Of a stretch of 64,000 nt of DNA, positions 11,350-26,996 are shown piece by piece. Made by a program: the position numbers and the translations under genes. Under the pieces are notes generated by a model, which saw only the letters and a program-made list of their open reading frames with translations, was not told where the DNA came from and did no database searches. Each line of letters begins with the position of its first letter. Within the stretch, counting starts at the first letter, position 1. The DNA comes from Notospermus geniculatus (taxonomy: Eukaryota; Nemertea; Pilidiophora; Heteronemertea; Lineidae): NCBI GenBank assembly GCA_002633025.1, contig NMRB01000193.1:201226-265225 (forward strand), given 5' to 3'.

Positions 11350-11763
11350 ATCGGTGTCCCAAAAAAAGTGAACCGCTTTTTGACAAGTATTTTCTCAGCG
11401 ATAGATAAACCGAATTAATTGGAAATTTTCACAGAGTAACCTTGGGATATCATCAACAAGTCTGCAAAATATCTAAGAGATCGGTCACACATTGTGCGAG
11501 TATTGTCAAATTCAAAACAGCATGTCAAAAAATCCAATATCAGAGCTAATGCAATGTGACCTTCATCACATTCACGCAGGTGTTGACATGCTGTTTTGAA
11601 TTTGACAGTGCTCGCATTATTTGCGACCAATCTCCTAGATATTTTGCAGACTTGTTGATGATACCCTAAAGTTACTCTGTGAAAAATTCCAATGAATTCG
11701 GTTCATCTGTCGCTGAGAAAATACTTGTCAAAAAAGCGGTTCACTTTTTTGGGACACCCGATA
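11350..11763. mobile_element. long palindromic element, mariner-like termini
   Basis: Two arms of about 180 bp (11350-11529 and 11584-11763) are near-perfect inverted copies around a loop of about 54 bp. The tips read tatcggtgtcccaaaaaaag and its complement at the right end, with TA on both sides. The ggtgtccc plus A-run tip resembles mariner/Tc1 inverted repeats. The open frame inside on the minus strand (11415-11630) comes from the arms and is not a gene. Confidence 0.7.
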
Positions 11764-13337
11764 TAAGAGAACAGGTTTAATGAGACCACACCCTTTCAGC
11801 TTCTATCCTTTTCCACCGTAGTGCTGGACACTGCCAATAAATGTTACATCTTTGTAAAACATCCACTAGGGGACCCATATTCATGAAACCTTGCTAGCTT
11901 AGTTGATTGCTGGTAGTGTAGTACTGTATTGGCCAGTAGAAACTGGGTAAGTCGGTTAAGTCGTACAAGGTTTTGTGAATATGGAGCCGTATTTTTAAAG
12001 GGCCGCTAAAAAATTAGACTTGTCTCGCCGTAGGGGCCTACATGTCTTGACACTGTATATATTCAGGTACATGTAATAAGACGACGTTATGTTAGAGACA
12101 TGCAGTTTTCTGCTATGTGTACATATAGGTATTTTAGTTGGAAGCTTAAGTGCAGGGACCTTATTCATCATGCGAATTCCTTGCCAGGTTCCAGAGTGAA
12201 CCGATAGGTTGTTTGCAAGTGGACATTAGGGAGTTTTCGCAAAGCCCCCGAAACGCCAACGGGAAAGTCTATCCTTTTGTTCGGTGCTCTCTTCGTATCA
12301 TCGAACAGTGGCGCTCGCGTTCGCGTTGGCGTTTCGGGGGCTTTGCGAAAACTTCCTAATAGATTACGCACTCCCCGTATTAGTTACGAGAACTGCGTGA
12401 ATAAAGTCCCAGGATACGAGCGTCATGGAAAAGGTTAATTTGTCTCACTTTAGCTCCAAGCAACTGTATTGTCATATACAGCAGAGTTTATATCCAAGAA
12501 ATCGTTATGTGCTCAATAAAATTTGATTTTATACAAAAATCATCCAGTTCTTTTGTGGTTCTGGCTAGATCCATACCCAGTTAACTTTTTGGTTTAGAAA
12601 CATTCTACAGGGTGTCCCAGAAAAAACGCAACAGTTAGGAAAATCGTGATTGTGGAGAAACCAAATATCACAGCCATATAAAATTGGTTTTGCTAGATGT
12701 GTCAGAGCATAAGCTTCATTTTCATAATTTCATGTTGGTACAGTTCCGGATGGCTGCATGTTTCAATCCATGAATAATGATCAACACAAAAGCTTGATTT
12801 CAGACGTGTTTAATAACAAAAACATAAGAATAGCATACATGTATTCTTAAAGAAACACAGATACATGTATTTTTTCTTAAAAAGCATTTCTGACTGCTAC
12901 AAGGCTTCCAAGTTGTGCATATTCAGTCACCACAAATGATCTCTGCTGATGTGTTAACTGCATCATGTTGTGAAATGACCAGCAGAGAGCCCATGGGATG
13001 GCAAATTTTGTATGCCTGTGCTTATGTAATCAGTCAAAAACCCATTCTGGAGAGGATCATGTTTTACATGTACATGCAGGGGTGCGGAATTCCGCAGTTT
13101 CCCGAACTGAAGTCTTAGGATGAGATTTCATATCCGTCAAAAGCTTGACAAGTTGATCACCGCAGTGTTCATTCTCATCTGATGTATTTCATGATCATGT
13201 AAGATCTCGATACCGTGAAGTTCCCGTAATGTGTCCAGGTGCCTGAAATAGAGGAAATGAAATGAAATGCAAACATGTTGGTATCTTTGAATCGAAGTCC
13301 TGACACCGACACCTTTGGATCCCAGAGTGGCAGAGCC
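11764..13337. other. intergenic, no gene recognised
   Basis: Apart from the MITE at 12229-12356, this holds an isolated mariner-like tip at about 12609 (gggtgtcccagaaaaaac) without a visible partner, and AT-rich DNA. No coding sequence is supported. Confidence 0.5.
12229..12356. mobile_element. GGGAG-type palindromic MITE, family 1, copy 3
   Basis: The arms gggagttttcgcaaagcccc and ggggctttgcgaaaacttcc flank a variable loop. TA directly precedes and follows the element (12227-12228 and 12357-12358), a clean TA target-site duplication. Confidence 0.8.
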
Positions 13338-13543
13338 CACAGGGACTTGACGCGTACGGGTTGTCATGTTGTCAGTGAATATTGATGGGTATAGCACCCC
13401 CACGAACAATACCCCGACCCGAGTAACATATAAAGAGAGTTCTCTCTTTATATGTTACTCGGGTCGGGGTATTGTGCGTGGGGGTGCTATACCCATCAAT
13501 ATTCACTGACAACATGAAAACCCGTACGCGTCAAGTCCCTGTG
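13338..13543. repeat. 206-bp near-perfect palindrome without spacer
   Basis: Bases 13338-13440 are the inverted complement of 13441-13543 with only a few mismatches. The tips read cacagggacttgacgcgtac on the left and its complement on the right; the centre is a two-base mismatch in gagagttctctc. The symmetry stops abruptly at both outer ends. Confidence 0.9.
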
Positions 13544-13652
13544 CCAAAGCCAGGGCCCAACCTCTGCTGCTGAGAGATCAAGGACTTCTCACAGGCCCAA
13601 GGCCTAGGCCTACATCAGTCTAATGAAAATAAATATCTTGCATGTCTTGAGA

Positions 13653-14345
13653 AATCCTTCTTCTGAACAGACCAGAGTCCTGCTTTCGCATTTTCTAGCG
13701 TGATTCACCGTCATATTCCATTATGTGACGCAGGACAGAGCGAATTCGGCTTGGGCGAAAAACTTTGGCTAAGGAGACACTTTTGACAGGAGGTACAAAA
13801 AGTTTACACGCCTCTGCCGAGCTGTTCTGATGAAGATAACGGAACAAACTTGCTGTCATTTTGTAGGTGTATCCTTCTTCTAAACAGACCAGAGTCCTGT
13901 TTTCGCATTTTCTAGCGTAATTCACCGTCATATTCCATTATGTGGCGCAGGACGGAGCGAACTGGTCTTGGGCGAAAAACGTTGGAGGTACCAAAGGTTT
14001 CCACGCCTCCTGCCGAGCTGTTCTGATGAAGATAACGGGACACAATTGGTGTCATTTTGTAGGTGTATCCTTCTTCTAAACAGACCAGAGTCCTGCTTTC
14101 GCATTTCTACCGTAATTCGCCGTCATATTCCATTATGTAACGCAGGACGGAGCGAACTGGTCTTGGGCGAAAAATGTCGGAGGTACCAAAAGATTCCAAT
14201 GTAGGTGTATCCTTCTTCAAAACAGACCAGAGTCCTGCTTTCGCATTTTCTACCGTAATTCGCCGTTATATTGCATTATGTGACACAGGACGGAGCGACT
14301 TGGGCTTGGGCGAAAAACTTTGGGTAAGGAGACACTTTTGACGCC
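13653..14345 (+). repeat. tandem array of four units of about 140-220 bp
   Basis: Units start at about 13653, 13871, 14067 and 14209 with atccttcttctaaacagacc, and share agagtcctgctttcgcattt and catattccattatgt. Units 1-3 also carry a ctgatgaagataacgg segment, which is missing from unit 4 and shifted between units, so unit lengths differ. It has no coding potential. Confidence 0.8.
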
Positions 14346-14858
14346 CCACCATCATAACAGCTCACCCCGGTGAGCTAAAAAAAACTGCCCGAGTGGGCGA
14401 TCCGAGTCACTCGAATTGCAGGAGTTAAGTTTCTCCGGCCAGAGCGTGTCAGATGAACGTCTGCACAGAAATGTCTGCATGATGTTACTACATGGAAACA
14501 AGAAACAGGGACGGAAAACTAGTGCTGCCGCCTGGGCTTTACTGAAAGAACTAAGAGAAAAGAGGCCATTGACCATGGAGACAGATCTTGGAATCTTTTT
14601 TTCAACAATTCAAAGGCAGTGTTGCTTTAAAAGTTTATGCTTTAAAAAGAACAGGTTCACTGATTGACCCACATGGCAATTGTGAGACCAAGTCTTGCAC
14701 ACTCTCAACTTCTCATACTGGCAGTATGCAGTGAAACCAAGTTGTCAACACTTCCAAAACAATTCTCACACACCCAGATGCTGCGAGACAAGTCTTCAAC
14801 ACTTTCAAACACTTCTCATCATATTGACAGATGTTATGAGACCCAGTCCTCTACAATT

Positions 14859-15513
14859 TTAACCCTTTGAACCCTCTCCATTTTTAGGGAATTAAATTGA
14901 GACTTTTTACCAAATTTTTAGAGAACCAATGGTACCCATTTCCTAAGCCAGCCAGATTTATCCTGCAAGTATGTAATGTAGACTAACGAATAATTATGAA
15001 CACAAGTTTCCTCACTAAAAACTTTGTTTTATTATCAAAAATGCGTACATGTATTTGATGCACGAAAATCTCCTCAAAATGTTGGGTGCTCTATCAGAAT
15101 TCATAAGGGACACACTCCGCGTGAGCTACTGCGAAACTAATGTATTAGGCCAGCCCTGCATACCGGGGTCTATAAATACACACAGTACACCTGCAGGTTC
15201 TATATTCGCTGTCCGCAGTGAAGTACGTCGGACTGCAGACAGGATTTTGCAGTAGCTCACAGTGTGTCCCTTATGTTCAGGAAAAATTCGCTTGAATTCA
15301 CCCAAACTTCAGTATTTTGATGGTAAAACCGATCGATGTGCATCATGGCAAAATAAAATGGCAGTAAATACGAATTACAATGACCATACGCAGGTGGCAT
15401 CTGCCGATAGTTCTAGATAACAACCAAAGTTGGTTTACCGGCATGTCGGTGTTTTTGAGAAGCCTTATCTCAAGCCCCTTTTCCGGCCCGTAGTATAGGG
15501 TTCAAAGGGTTAA
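14859..15513. mobile_element. piggyBac-like MITE (TTAA, ccctttgaaccct termini)
   Basis: TTAA at 14859-14862 is followed by ccctttgaaccct; the right end reads agggttcaaaggg followed by TTAA at 15510-15513. TTAA targets and a CCCTTT start are typical of piggyBac elements. An internal inverted repeat lies at about 15097-15275 (cataagggacacact and its complement). The same element is present in the second copy at about 19232-19886. Confidence 0.7.
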
Positions 15514-15571
15514 AACACTACACTGGCAGATGCTGTGAGAGACAGAGTCCCGAATGCTTTCATAACACTTC

Positions 15572-18436
<2,865 letters not shown>

Positions 18437-18482
18437 CCCTATAATTACAATACTTTTTAGAGTCACAATAAGGAGTACAGGC

Positions 18483-18860
18483 ACGGAGAGTAGGGGGTTA
18501 AATTTCTAATACACTATATTATACACAGGAGATGTCATGGCGGATCCCGGATTCCTGGTTTTGACCCTGTACCGATTCTTTGAACCAATATACTATAGAA
18601 ATAAAAGATGCTTTTACCAGAAATGCGACTTCATTTTGATCGTTACATTCCCTACCATCGATTCGTTGCATCCCCTTGCATCTAAATGTGCGTGAATACG
18701 CCAAAATCGGCTTGAAGCGAGTAGAGCTGCGAATGACGGTGTCTACTGATGAAACTCGCCATGTTGGAGTGCTACACAGGTCTGTGCAAAAGCAGTCTCA
18801 CGCAAGCAGTCTCGCGCAGCCTGTGTGTACACAATGCTCTGAAGGCGGCACTCCAACATG
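18483..18860. other. sequence unique to copy 1, ending in a foldback
   Basis: Begins 46 bp upstream of the TRMT61A start codon and has no match in copy 2. The end contains catgttggagtgc at about 18760 and its complement gcactccaacatg just before the N, so the assembly break sits at the tip of an inverted repeat. No gene seen. Confidence 0.6.
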
Positions 18861-18861
18861 N
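18861..18861. other. single-N assembly join
   Basis: One N separates copy 1 from copy 2 of the TRMT61A block. The sequence after it restarts at the equivalent of 14489. Confidence 0.9.
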
Positions 18862-19231
18862 TACATGGAAACAAGAAACAGGGACGGAAAACTAGTGCTG
18901 CCGCCTGGGCTTTACTGAAAGAACTAAGAGAAAAGAGGCCATTGACCATGGAGACAGATCTTGGAATCTTTTTTTCAACAATTCAAAGGCAGTGTTGCTT
19001 TAAAAGTTTATGCTTTAAAAAGAACAGGTTCACTGATTGGCCCACATGGCAATTGTGAGACCAAGTCTGGCACACTCTCAACTTCTCATACTGGCAGTAT
19101 GCAGTGAAACCAAGTTGTCAACACTTCCAAAACAATTCTCACACACCCAGATGCTGCGAGACAAGTCTTCAACACTTTCAAACACTTCTCATCATATTGA
19201 CAGATGTTATGAGACCCAGTCCTCTACAATT

Positions 19232-19886
19232 TTAACCCTTTGAACCCTCTCCATTTTTAGGGAATTAAATTGAGACTTTTTACCAAATTTTTAGAGAACC
19301 AATGGTACCCATTTCCTAAGCCAGCCAGATTTATCCTGCAAGTATGTAATGTAGACTAACGAATAATTATGAACACAAGTTTCCTCACTAAAAACTTTGT
19401 TTTATTATCAAAAATGCGTACATGTATTTGATGCACGAAAATCTCCTCAAAATGTTGGGTGCTCTATCAGAATTCATAAGGGACACACTCCGCGTGAGCT
19501 ACTGCGAAACTAATGTATTAGGCCAGCCCTGCATACCGGGGTCTATAAATACACACAGTACACCTGCAGGTTCTATATTCGCTGTCCGCAGTGAAGTACG
19601 TCGGACTGCAGACAGGATTTTGCAGTAGCTCACAGTGTGTCCCTTATGTTCAGGAAAAATCCGCTTGAATTCACCCAAACTTCAGTATTTTGATGGTAAA
19701 ACCGATCGATGTGCATCATGGCAAAATAAAATGGCAGTAAATACGAATTACAATGACCGTACACAGGTGGCATCTGCCGATAGTTCTAGATAACAACCAA
19801 AGTTGGTTTACCGGCATGTCGGTGTTTTTGAGAAGCCTTATCTCAAGCCCCTTTTCCGGCCCGTAGTACAGGGTTCAAAGGGTTAA
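19232..19886. mobile_element. piggyBac-like MITE, allele 2 copy
   Basis: Same element as 14859-15513, including TTAA on both sides and the internal inverted repeat. It is present in both alleles and therefore older than the 254-bp insertion. Confidence 0.7.
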
Positions 19887-19944
19887 AACACTACACTGGC
19901 AGATGCTGTGAGAGACCAAGTCCCAAATGCTTTTATAACACTTC

Positions 19945-22072
<2,128 letters not shown>

Positions 22073-22278
22073 CTCTATAATTACAGTACTTTTTAGAGTC
22101 ACAATAAGGAGTACAGGCTTGTTAAATCACGGTATTGGTGTGGAAAAACGTGCAACTTTTCATCCCATGGAGGCTGCCATATTGGATTTGGTTCCACAAT
22201 CTATCTCGTGAGGGCGCTGCATGATTGTCAACAAAGACACGTGCTGACAGTGGACGTCAGTGCGCGCACACGTTCCCG

Positions 22279-22372
22279 ACGTCACGCGCCGGCGTATAAA
22301 AGGAAAACCCAGAACGTTTTTTTCCCTTTTCAATCCGATTTGTTCTACTGATTGGCGTTGAGATCGTGCATG
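22279..22372 (+). promoter_or_regulatory. TATA promoter and first exon, probably of the creatine kinase gene
   Basis: A CREB/ATF-like gacgtcac at 22279-22286 is followed by TATAAAAG at 22295-22302. About 30 bp downstream comes a pyrimidine tract (tttccctttt) that could be a TCT/TOP-type initiator. The short exon ends at 22372 with ATG directly before a GTGAGT donor. Position and orientation fit the first exon of the kinase gene to the right, though an ATG-ending exon with a pyrimidine start is also typical of ribosomal protein genes. Confidence 0.55.
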
Positions 22373-22765
22373 GTGAGTTAATAAATTTGGCCTTGGAGGA
22401 ATTATAGACCTATTGACGGCCCAGCAAAAGCAAGCCCTAGGTAGGGGCCTATTTAACGCTCATGACGCTGGACCTTAATTTCTCTTCTCATGTTCTGGTC
22501 AGCATGGACGGTCAGAGGTTAGAAAGCAAGATTTTTCCCAGGCATGTCATGTCACAGGGTCGGCCGAAATTTCAGGTAGCCTATCGTTCAAAGCTTAGGC
22601 CGACCTAGGCTAGTGTAAGAAAAAAACAGGGTCGGGTCCAGGGGGCGTTGCATCTAAAAGCACTTTGAAAATTGTCAATTTTTTTCTGCCGGAGGGCCCC
22701 AGACCCCCTTTCATGCTTGGCGCTTTCGTTGCTCACCCCTCCGCCATGTCCGCCGAGCTACGCGG

Positions 22766-22766
22766 N
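22766..22766. other. single-N assembly join
   Basis: A lone N in the region where the N-terminal kinase exon is missing. Elsewhere in the window (46826) a single N hides about 220 bp, so it cannot be read as a single unknown base. Confidence 0.85.
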
Positions 22767-22814
22767 TTATAATTTGAAATATCTCTGCCTGTGGTGGAGG
22801 TTAGGTTAATTCCT

Positions 22815-22960
22815 TTTTCTGTACCTTTTCACCTAGTACCTTCTTTTACCCAGTACTTTTTTAACTGTACCTTTTTACCAAGTACCTTTATTACCTAGTA
22901 CCTTTTACCGGTACCTTTTCTACGGTACCTTTTTATCTGATCTCTATCAACGTGCCTTGA
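22815..22960 (+). repeat. degenerate short tandem repeat (tagtacctttttacc)
   Basis: About nine imperfect copies of a gtacctttt word spaced 12-20 bp apart. Confidence 0.65.
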
Positions 22961-23536
22961 TCTCTGTCAGTGTACCATTCCTGTACCGGTAGAAGCACCT
23001 GTACTATCGGGAACCATACGACATTTACAATGTCATCTTGTTAATAAACATTTTTTCTGGAACATAAAGTTATTTCCCCAGAATTTTAGGGCGGGGAAAT
23101 TAAAGTTTTTTTCGTGGAGTTAGATTTTTCCACTGAATTTAAATTTCCCTGTGATAAACTCGGAGAAAAATAAGGTAAAGGGTAAGGCAGATGTGCTAAG
23201 AACAGGAAATTGACCAATCAATCGAAGAAGTGGGGAACAGATGCTGTTGTCGTTGATAAAGACCATTTCCAATCCACGTCTGGGGCAACCTTGAAAATTC
23301 GTAGTAAAAAGCATATGCTCAACTTTATTCATACGGACACAAGGATTTACTTAATTTCGAAGCAAACACAAGATGCTAAAAAGCATTTGCTTTATATGAA
23401 GGAAAACCGGCGCCAATTATGGAATGGAACAAAGGCCTAGTCATGAGTACTCTGGACTGACCTCTTAGAGGCGAGGATAAAGTAATAAAGATGTGGAGGG
23501 AAATATTTGTATCTTTCTCATATCTTCTGTCCACAG

Positions 23537-25120
23537 GCCATCCGTTTATCTACACCGTGGGTTGTGTAGCTGGTGATGAGGAGTCGTACGAGGTATTTGC
23601 AGATTTGCTCGACCCCGTAATCGACGCCCGTCACGGTGGTTACAGTAAAGATGCCAAGCACAAGACCGATATCAATCCCGACAACCTGAAGGGAGGCGAG
23701 CTCGACCCTCAATACGTCCTCAGCAGCCGTGTCCGCACGGGCCGCAGCATCAAAGGTATCTGTTTACCACCCTTTTGCACCCGTGCGGAGAGACGGCAGG
23801 TGGAGAAGATCGTGACGGACGCCCTCAACAGCCTTGATGGTGAATTTAGTGGCAAATACTACCCGCTCTCCACCATGTCTGAAAAAGATCAAGACCAGCT
23901 GATCGCTGACCACTTCCTCTTCGACAAGCCAGTGTCTCCGCTCTTGACCTGCGCTGGTATGGCAAGAGACTGGCCCGACGCCCGAGGGATCTGGTAAGTT
24001 TCATCTTGGAAGAATTAATTCCTCCAAGGCTTCATCATCTAGCGTGAATCCACGCCTTGGGATCGGCGGCAATACACCATTCGATAGCCCTGCAGCCTAT
24101 CCCCTTATTGCCGGTGTGAAAGGAATCCAAGTCCCCCTGGAACCAACGTCCGGTCTTATTGTTCAGCGAGGGATTAGAATATGTGGCTAGAGAGACCATG
24201 ACCATTCGAATATAACCTTACAATAGCGGGCTATTGTTTGGCGGATCTGCATTCCTAGGACGCTGGTTCCTGTCACACCTGTGGATAGGGCAATGCATGC
24301 CCAACATCTTCGGAAATGATGACGTCAATTTCAATTCCAGGCACAACAAAGATAAAAATTTCCTCGTTTGGGTGAATGAGGAGGACCATACTCGTGTCAT
24401 CTCCATGGAGAAGGGAGGCAACATGAAGAAGGTCTTCAAGCGATTCTGCGACGGTTTGCACAAGGTAAGACGACGCACCCACTGCGATGCTACATGTCTA
24501 CATGTCGCACGATGACCGCACCAATAGTGACGCATGTGATGACCTCACGCCTCCAAAACTGTGCGAACGTTAGCATCGTACAACAACAGGTCTCTGGACG
24601 CATCGGTCCCAAACTTAACCGACGCGTCAAGTTCGAGACCTGCAGCAAGCGTACCGTAATTTTTAGCTGCCCTACGCTACAGGTCTCCCATGAGCTACGT
24701 TCAAGGTTCATTCCAAAAGTGAAAATTTGCATCATCTCGATTCAGGTTGAAGACTGCATGAAGAAAAAAGGAGCGCAGTTCATGTGGAATGAACATCTCG
24801 GCTACGTCCTGACCTGCCCCAGCAACTTGGGAACGGGTCTGCGCGCCGGCGTCCACGCCAAGATCCCCAAAATCAGCGAGGACAAAAGATTTGATGACAT
24901 TTTGGACAAACTGCGCCTCCAGAAACGTGGAACCGGTGGCGTCGACACTGCCGCCGAAGGAGGCATCTTTGACCTCTCAAACTCTGACCGTCTGGGGTTC
25001 TCCGAGGTGGAGCTGGTCCAGTTCGTCGTCGACGGCGTCAACCTCCTCGTTGAGATGGAGAAGCGACTCGAGGGGGGTAAATCAATCGATGATCTCATCC
25101 CCAAGGAGAAGAAGAAGTAA
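23537..25120 (+). CDS. creatine kinase, N-terminal exon missing
   Basis: Three exons are clear: 23537-23993, 24341-24464 and 24746-25120, joined in frame by GT-AG introns, giving about 318 C-terminal residues of a protein normally near 380. The enzyme transfers phosphate between ATP and creatine for energy buffering. Family marks are [14 protein letters not shown], the negatively charged substrate region near [10 protein letters not shown], the nucleotide-binding [31 protein letters not shown] across the first junction, and the active-site Cys segment [14 protein letters not shown]. The GTGGVDTAA loop matches creatine rather than arginine kinase. The first visible exon starts in the middle of a Gly codon, so an upstream exon is required. 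The end IPKEKKK lacks a targeting tail, and only one kinase unit is present, unlike the triple flagellar form of sea urchins. I cannot say whether it is a cytosolic or another isoform. Confidence 0.93.
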
Positions 25121-25231
25121 GAGCTTTGTCTTCGTGCGTCCATGATATTTCCTATACATGTAGTCCTAAAAGCCAGATTCGTAAACTGTACAACATTCCG
25201 TCAGAACGGGTACCATCACATTGAATTTACA

Positions 25232-25237
25232 ATTAAA
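25232..25237 (+). terminator. probable poly(A) signal of the creatine kinase gene
   Basis: ATTAAA lies 112 bp after the stop codon and is followed within 30 bp by a T/G-rich tract (cgtgtttttac). Confidence 0.5.
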
Positions 25238-26817
25238 CAACTCAACTGTTTCTAGTCGTGTTTTTACTTTATTGTCTGAGTGTTTGGAACAAGGATAGTG
25301 CTGGGCTTGTGGGCAAATTTTGTGATGTGTTGTATCTTTGTGGAAAGAAACAGTTGCGCTGTTCGCAGACGACACTCGATCGAGGATTGGGGTTGTGTAG
25401 TGCAACTGTCTTGGTGCAGATGGCGCTTCAGTGCGTTCGGTCCGATTTTCGGGAGGACGAAATGTTCGATTCATAACAAACTGAATTCCAATATTTTTGC
25501 ACAAATTAAGGGGGTAGAAGACAGGGAAAATGACGTGAAAATCGTAAAACGTGTTGCGTGAAACACACAGGCATGACAGGTGGATCGACGGTGCGTATCG
25601 TCTAGGCCTAGTGTGCGCGTCATTTCAACAAAAAAACGTAAATTCCCGATCCCCGAAAGATTTGGACGAATGCACACATATTGCGATATGCCCGAGTAGA
25701 GTATATTCCGCAGTACCGACTGGAACTGGCAGCATTTTTCGTCAAAAACACTGCACAAAAAACGAAATCGATAGACGATTGCTTGCCATCCTAAACACTG
25801 GTTCGACGTAGCACACATTGCGGGGGACAGATTGTTTGGGCACCCATACCAGTCATCTTGTTAGACCTACTTCAACGCCATCTTGGGGTCTACTCTGACA
25901 TACGAAAAGGAAACAACGTTCTGTTGGTAGAATGGAGTGCGAATCACGCATTTTCATCGGCAAATTCTTTTCGTATCGGCCATTTCCCAGGTCTGCAGCG
26001 TATTGGTTCCCAATGCCGTCGCCAGGGTAAGAAGGCAAAGGCATGGGTGTGAAAGGAATGGGAGTCCTTGGAATGCAGATCCCAGTTAGTTAAAACAGTC
26101 GGCTCTTCTCTTTCTAAGGTTAGGACTGAACATGCAGGGTTAGTCACGCTATAACACCACGTTGAACTTCTGAAGTGACGAAAGGTATGGCGGCCATTTT
26201 TGTTTCGACATAGTATCAGTCCAGCCTCGGTGTTACCACTGGCTATATACAGGTTGGACAGGAGACCAGTGTCATCAAGGTGGGGAGGGATAAAGAGTCG
26301 CCTAATGCATTCAGTCGTGCTTTGCCATGCGGATTTACATCTCCAGGACGGCGTTTATCTCTGTCACACTTGTGTTACAGTATGACCGCGAACACTCTGC
26401 AAGACAAATCTACGTTTTAGCTGGTGGTTAATTTGTCCTGAAATTGTTTCGAAATGACTGTAGTCCGTGACGTGCCATCTAAAGCAAGGCGATGTACGAA
26501 ACGCATTTCTTCACGATTTCCAGATTGCTCCGCTATAACTTTGTCCGGTTTCCATAAAACCTGCCTCCATTGAAACGTGGAGTAAATACCATCAACTCAG
26601 CCAAAGGAATGTTCTTCTGTAAAACGTGTCCGCTTCTTGTTCCATGACGGACTAAGGTGCATGGGTATAGAGACCAATCGCCAGACTGACTAGACTGTAA
26701 CGATATGAGGCCGGTCTCATAAAGTGACTTTAAGCTAATGGTATACCTAGGACAGTTCTTCCTGTGGGCATTCTTTCCTTACACACCGGTTTGAATCTAT
26801 CTCACCAAGGACTCTAT
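25238..26817. other. intergenic, no gene recognised
   Basis: Several short overlapping frames occur on both strands (for example 25280-25561 and 25471-25818), none with a recognisable domain. Nothing else stands out. Confidence 0.5.
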
Positions 26818-26996
26818 GGGCCGTATCAGGAGGAAATAATCTAGGAGGACCCTACTCCATATCCAAGTAGGACAGATTATTTCCTCCTGGCCGTATTTTA
26901 GAACGTTCCTTAACATTAAGGTCCACCTTAAATCTATTGTTCTCGAAGAGACTTAAGGTCGAACTTAACATCAAGGAACGTTCTAAAATACGACCC
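26818..26996. mobile_element. palindromic element with gggccgtattttagaacg termini
   Basis: Once the nested 62-bp insertion is ignored, the left end gggccgtattttagaacgtt is mirrored by aacgttctaaaatacgaccc. It is a nonautonomous element that served as the target for a second one. Confidence 0.75.
26827..26888. mobile_element. 62-bp nested insertion with 8-bp target duplication (hAT-like)
   Basis: The insert has terminal inverted repeats aggaggaaataatc and its complement and is flanked by an exact 8-bp direct repeat ggccgtat (26819-26826 and 26889-26896). An 8-bp duplication and a cagg-type tip are typical of hAT elements. Removing it restores the symmetry of the host element. Confidence 0.85.

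Larger units (their letters stand above)
22373..23536 (+). other. presumed creatine kinase intron region with a gap
   Basis: This contains the N at 22766, a decayed element around 22625-22720 (gggggcgttgc / gccggagggcccc), and a degenerate tandem repeat of gtacctttttacc words. The exon encoding roughly the first 60 residues of creatine kinase should lie here, but I find no match in any frame. Confidence 0.5.

Noticed and set aside
13820-14040. ctgatga motifs in the tandem array as hammerhead cores
   Set aside because: The second conserved segment is missing (ggaac or gggac instead of gaaa after a stem), and no stem II is present.
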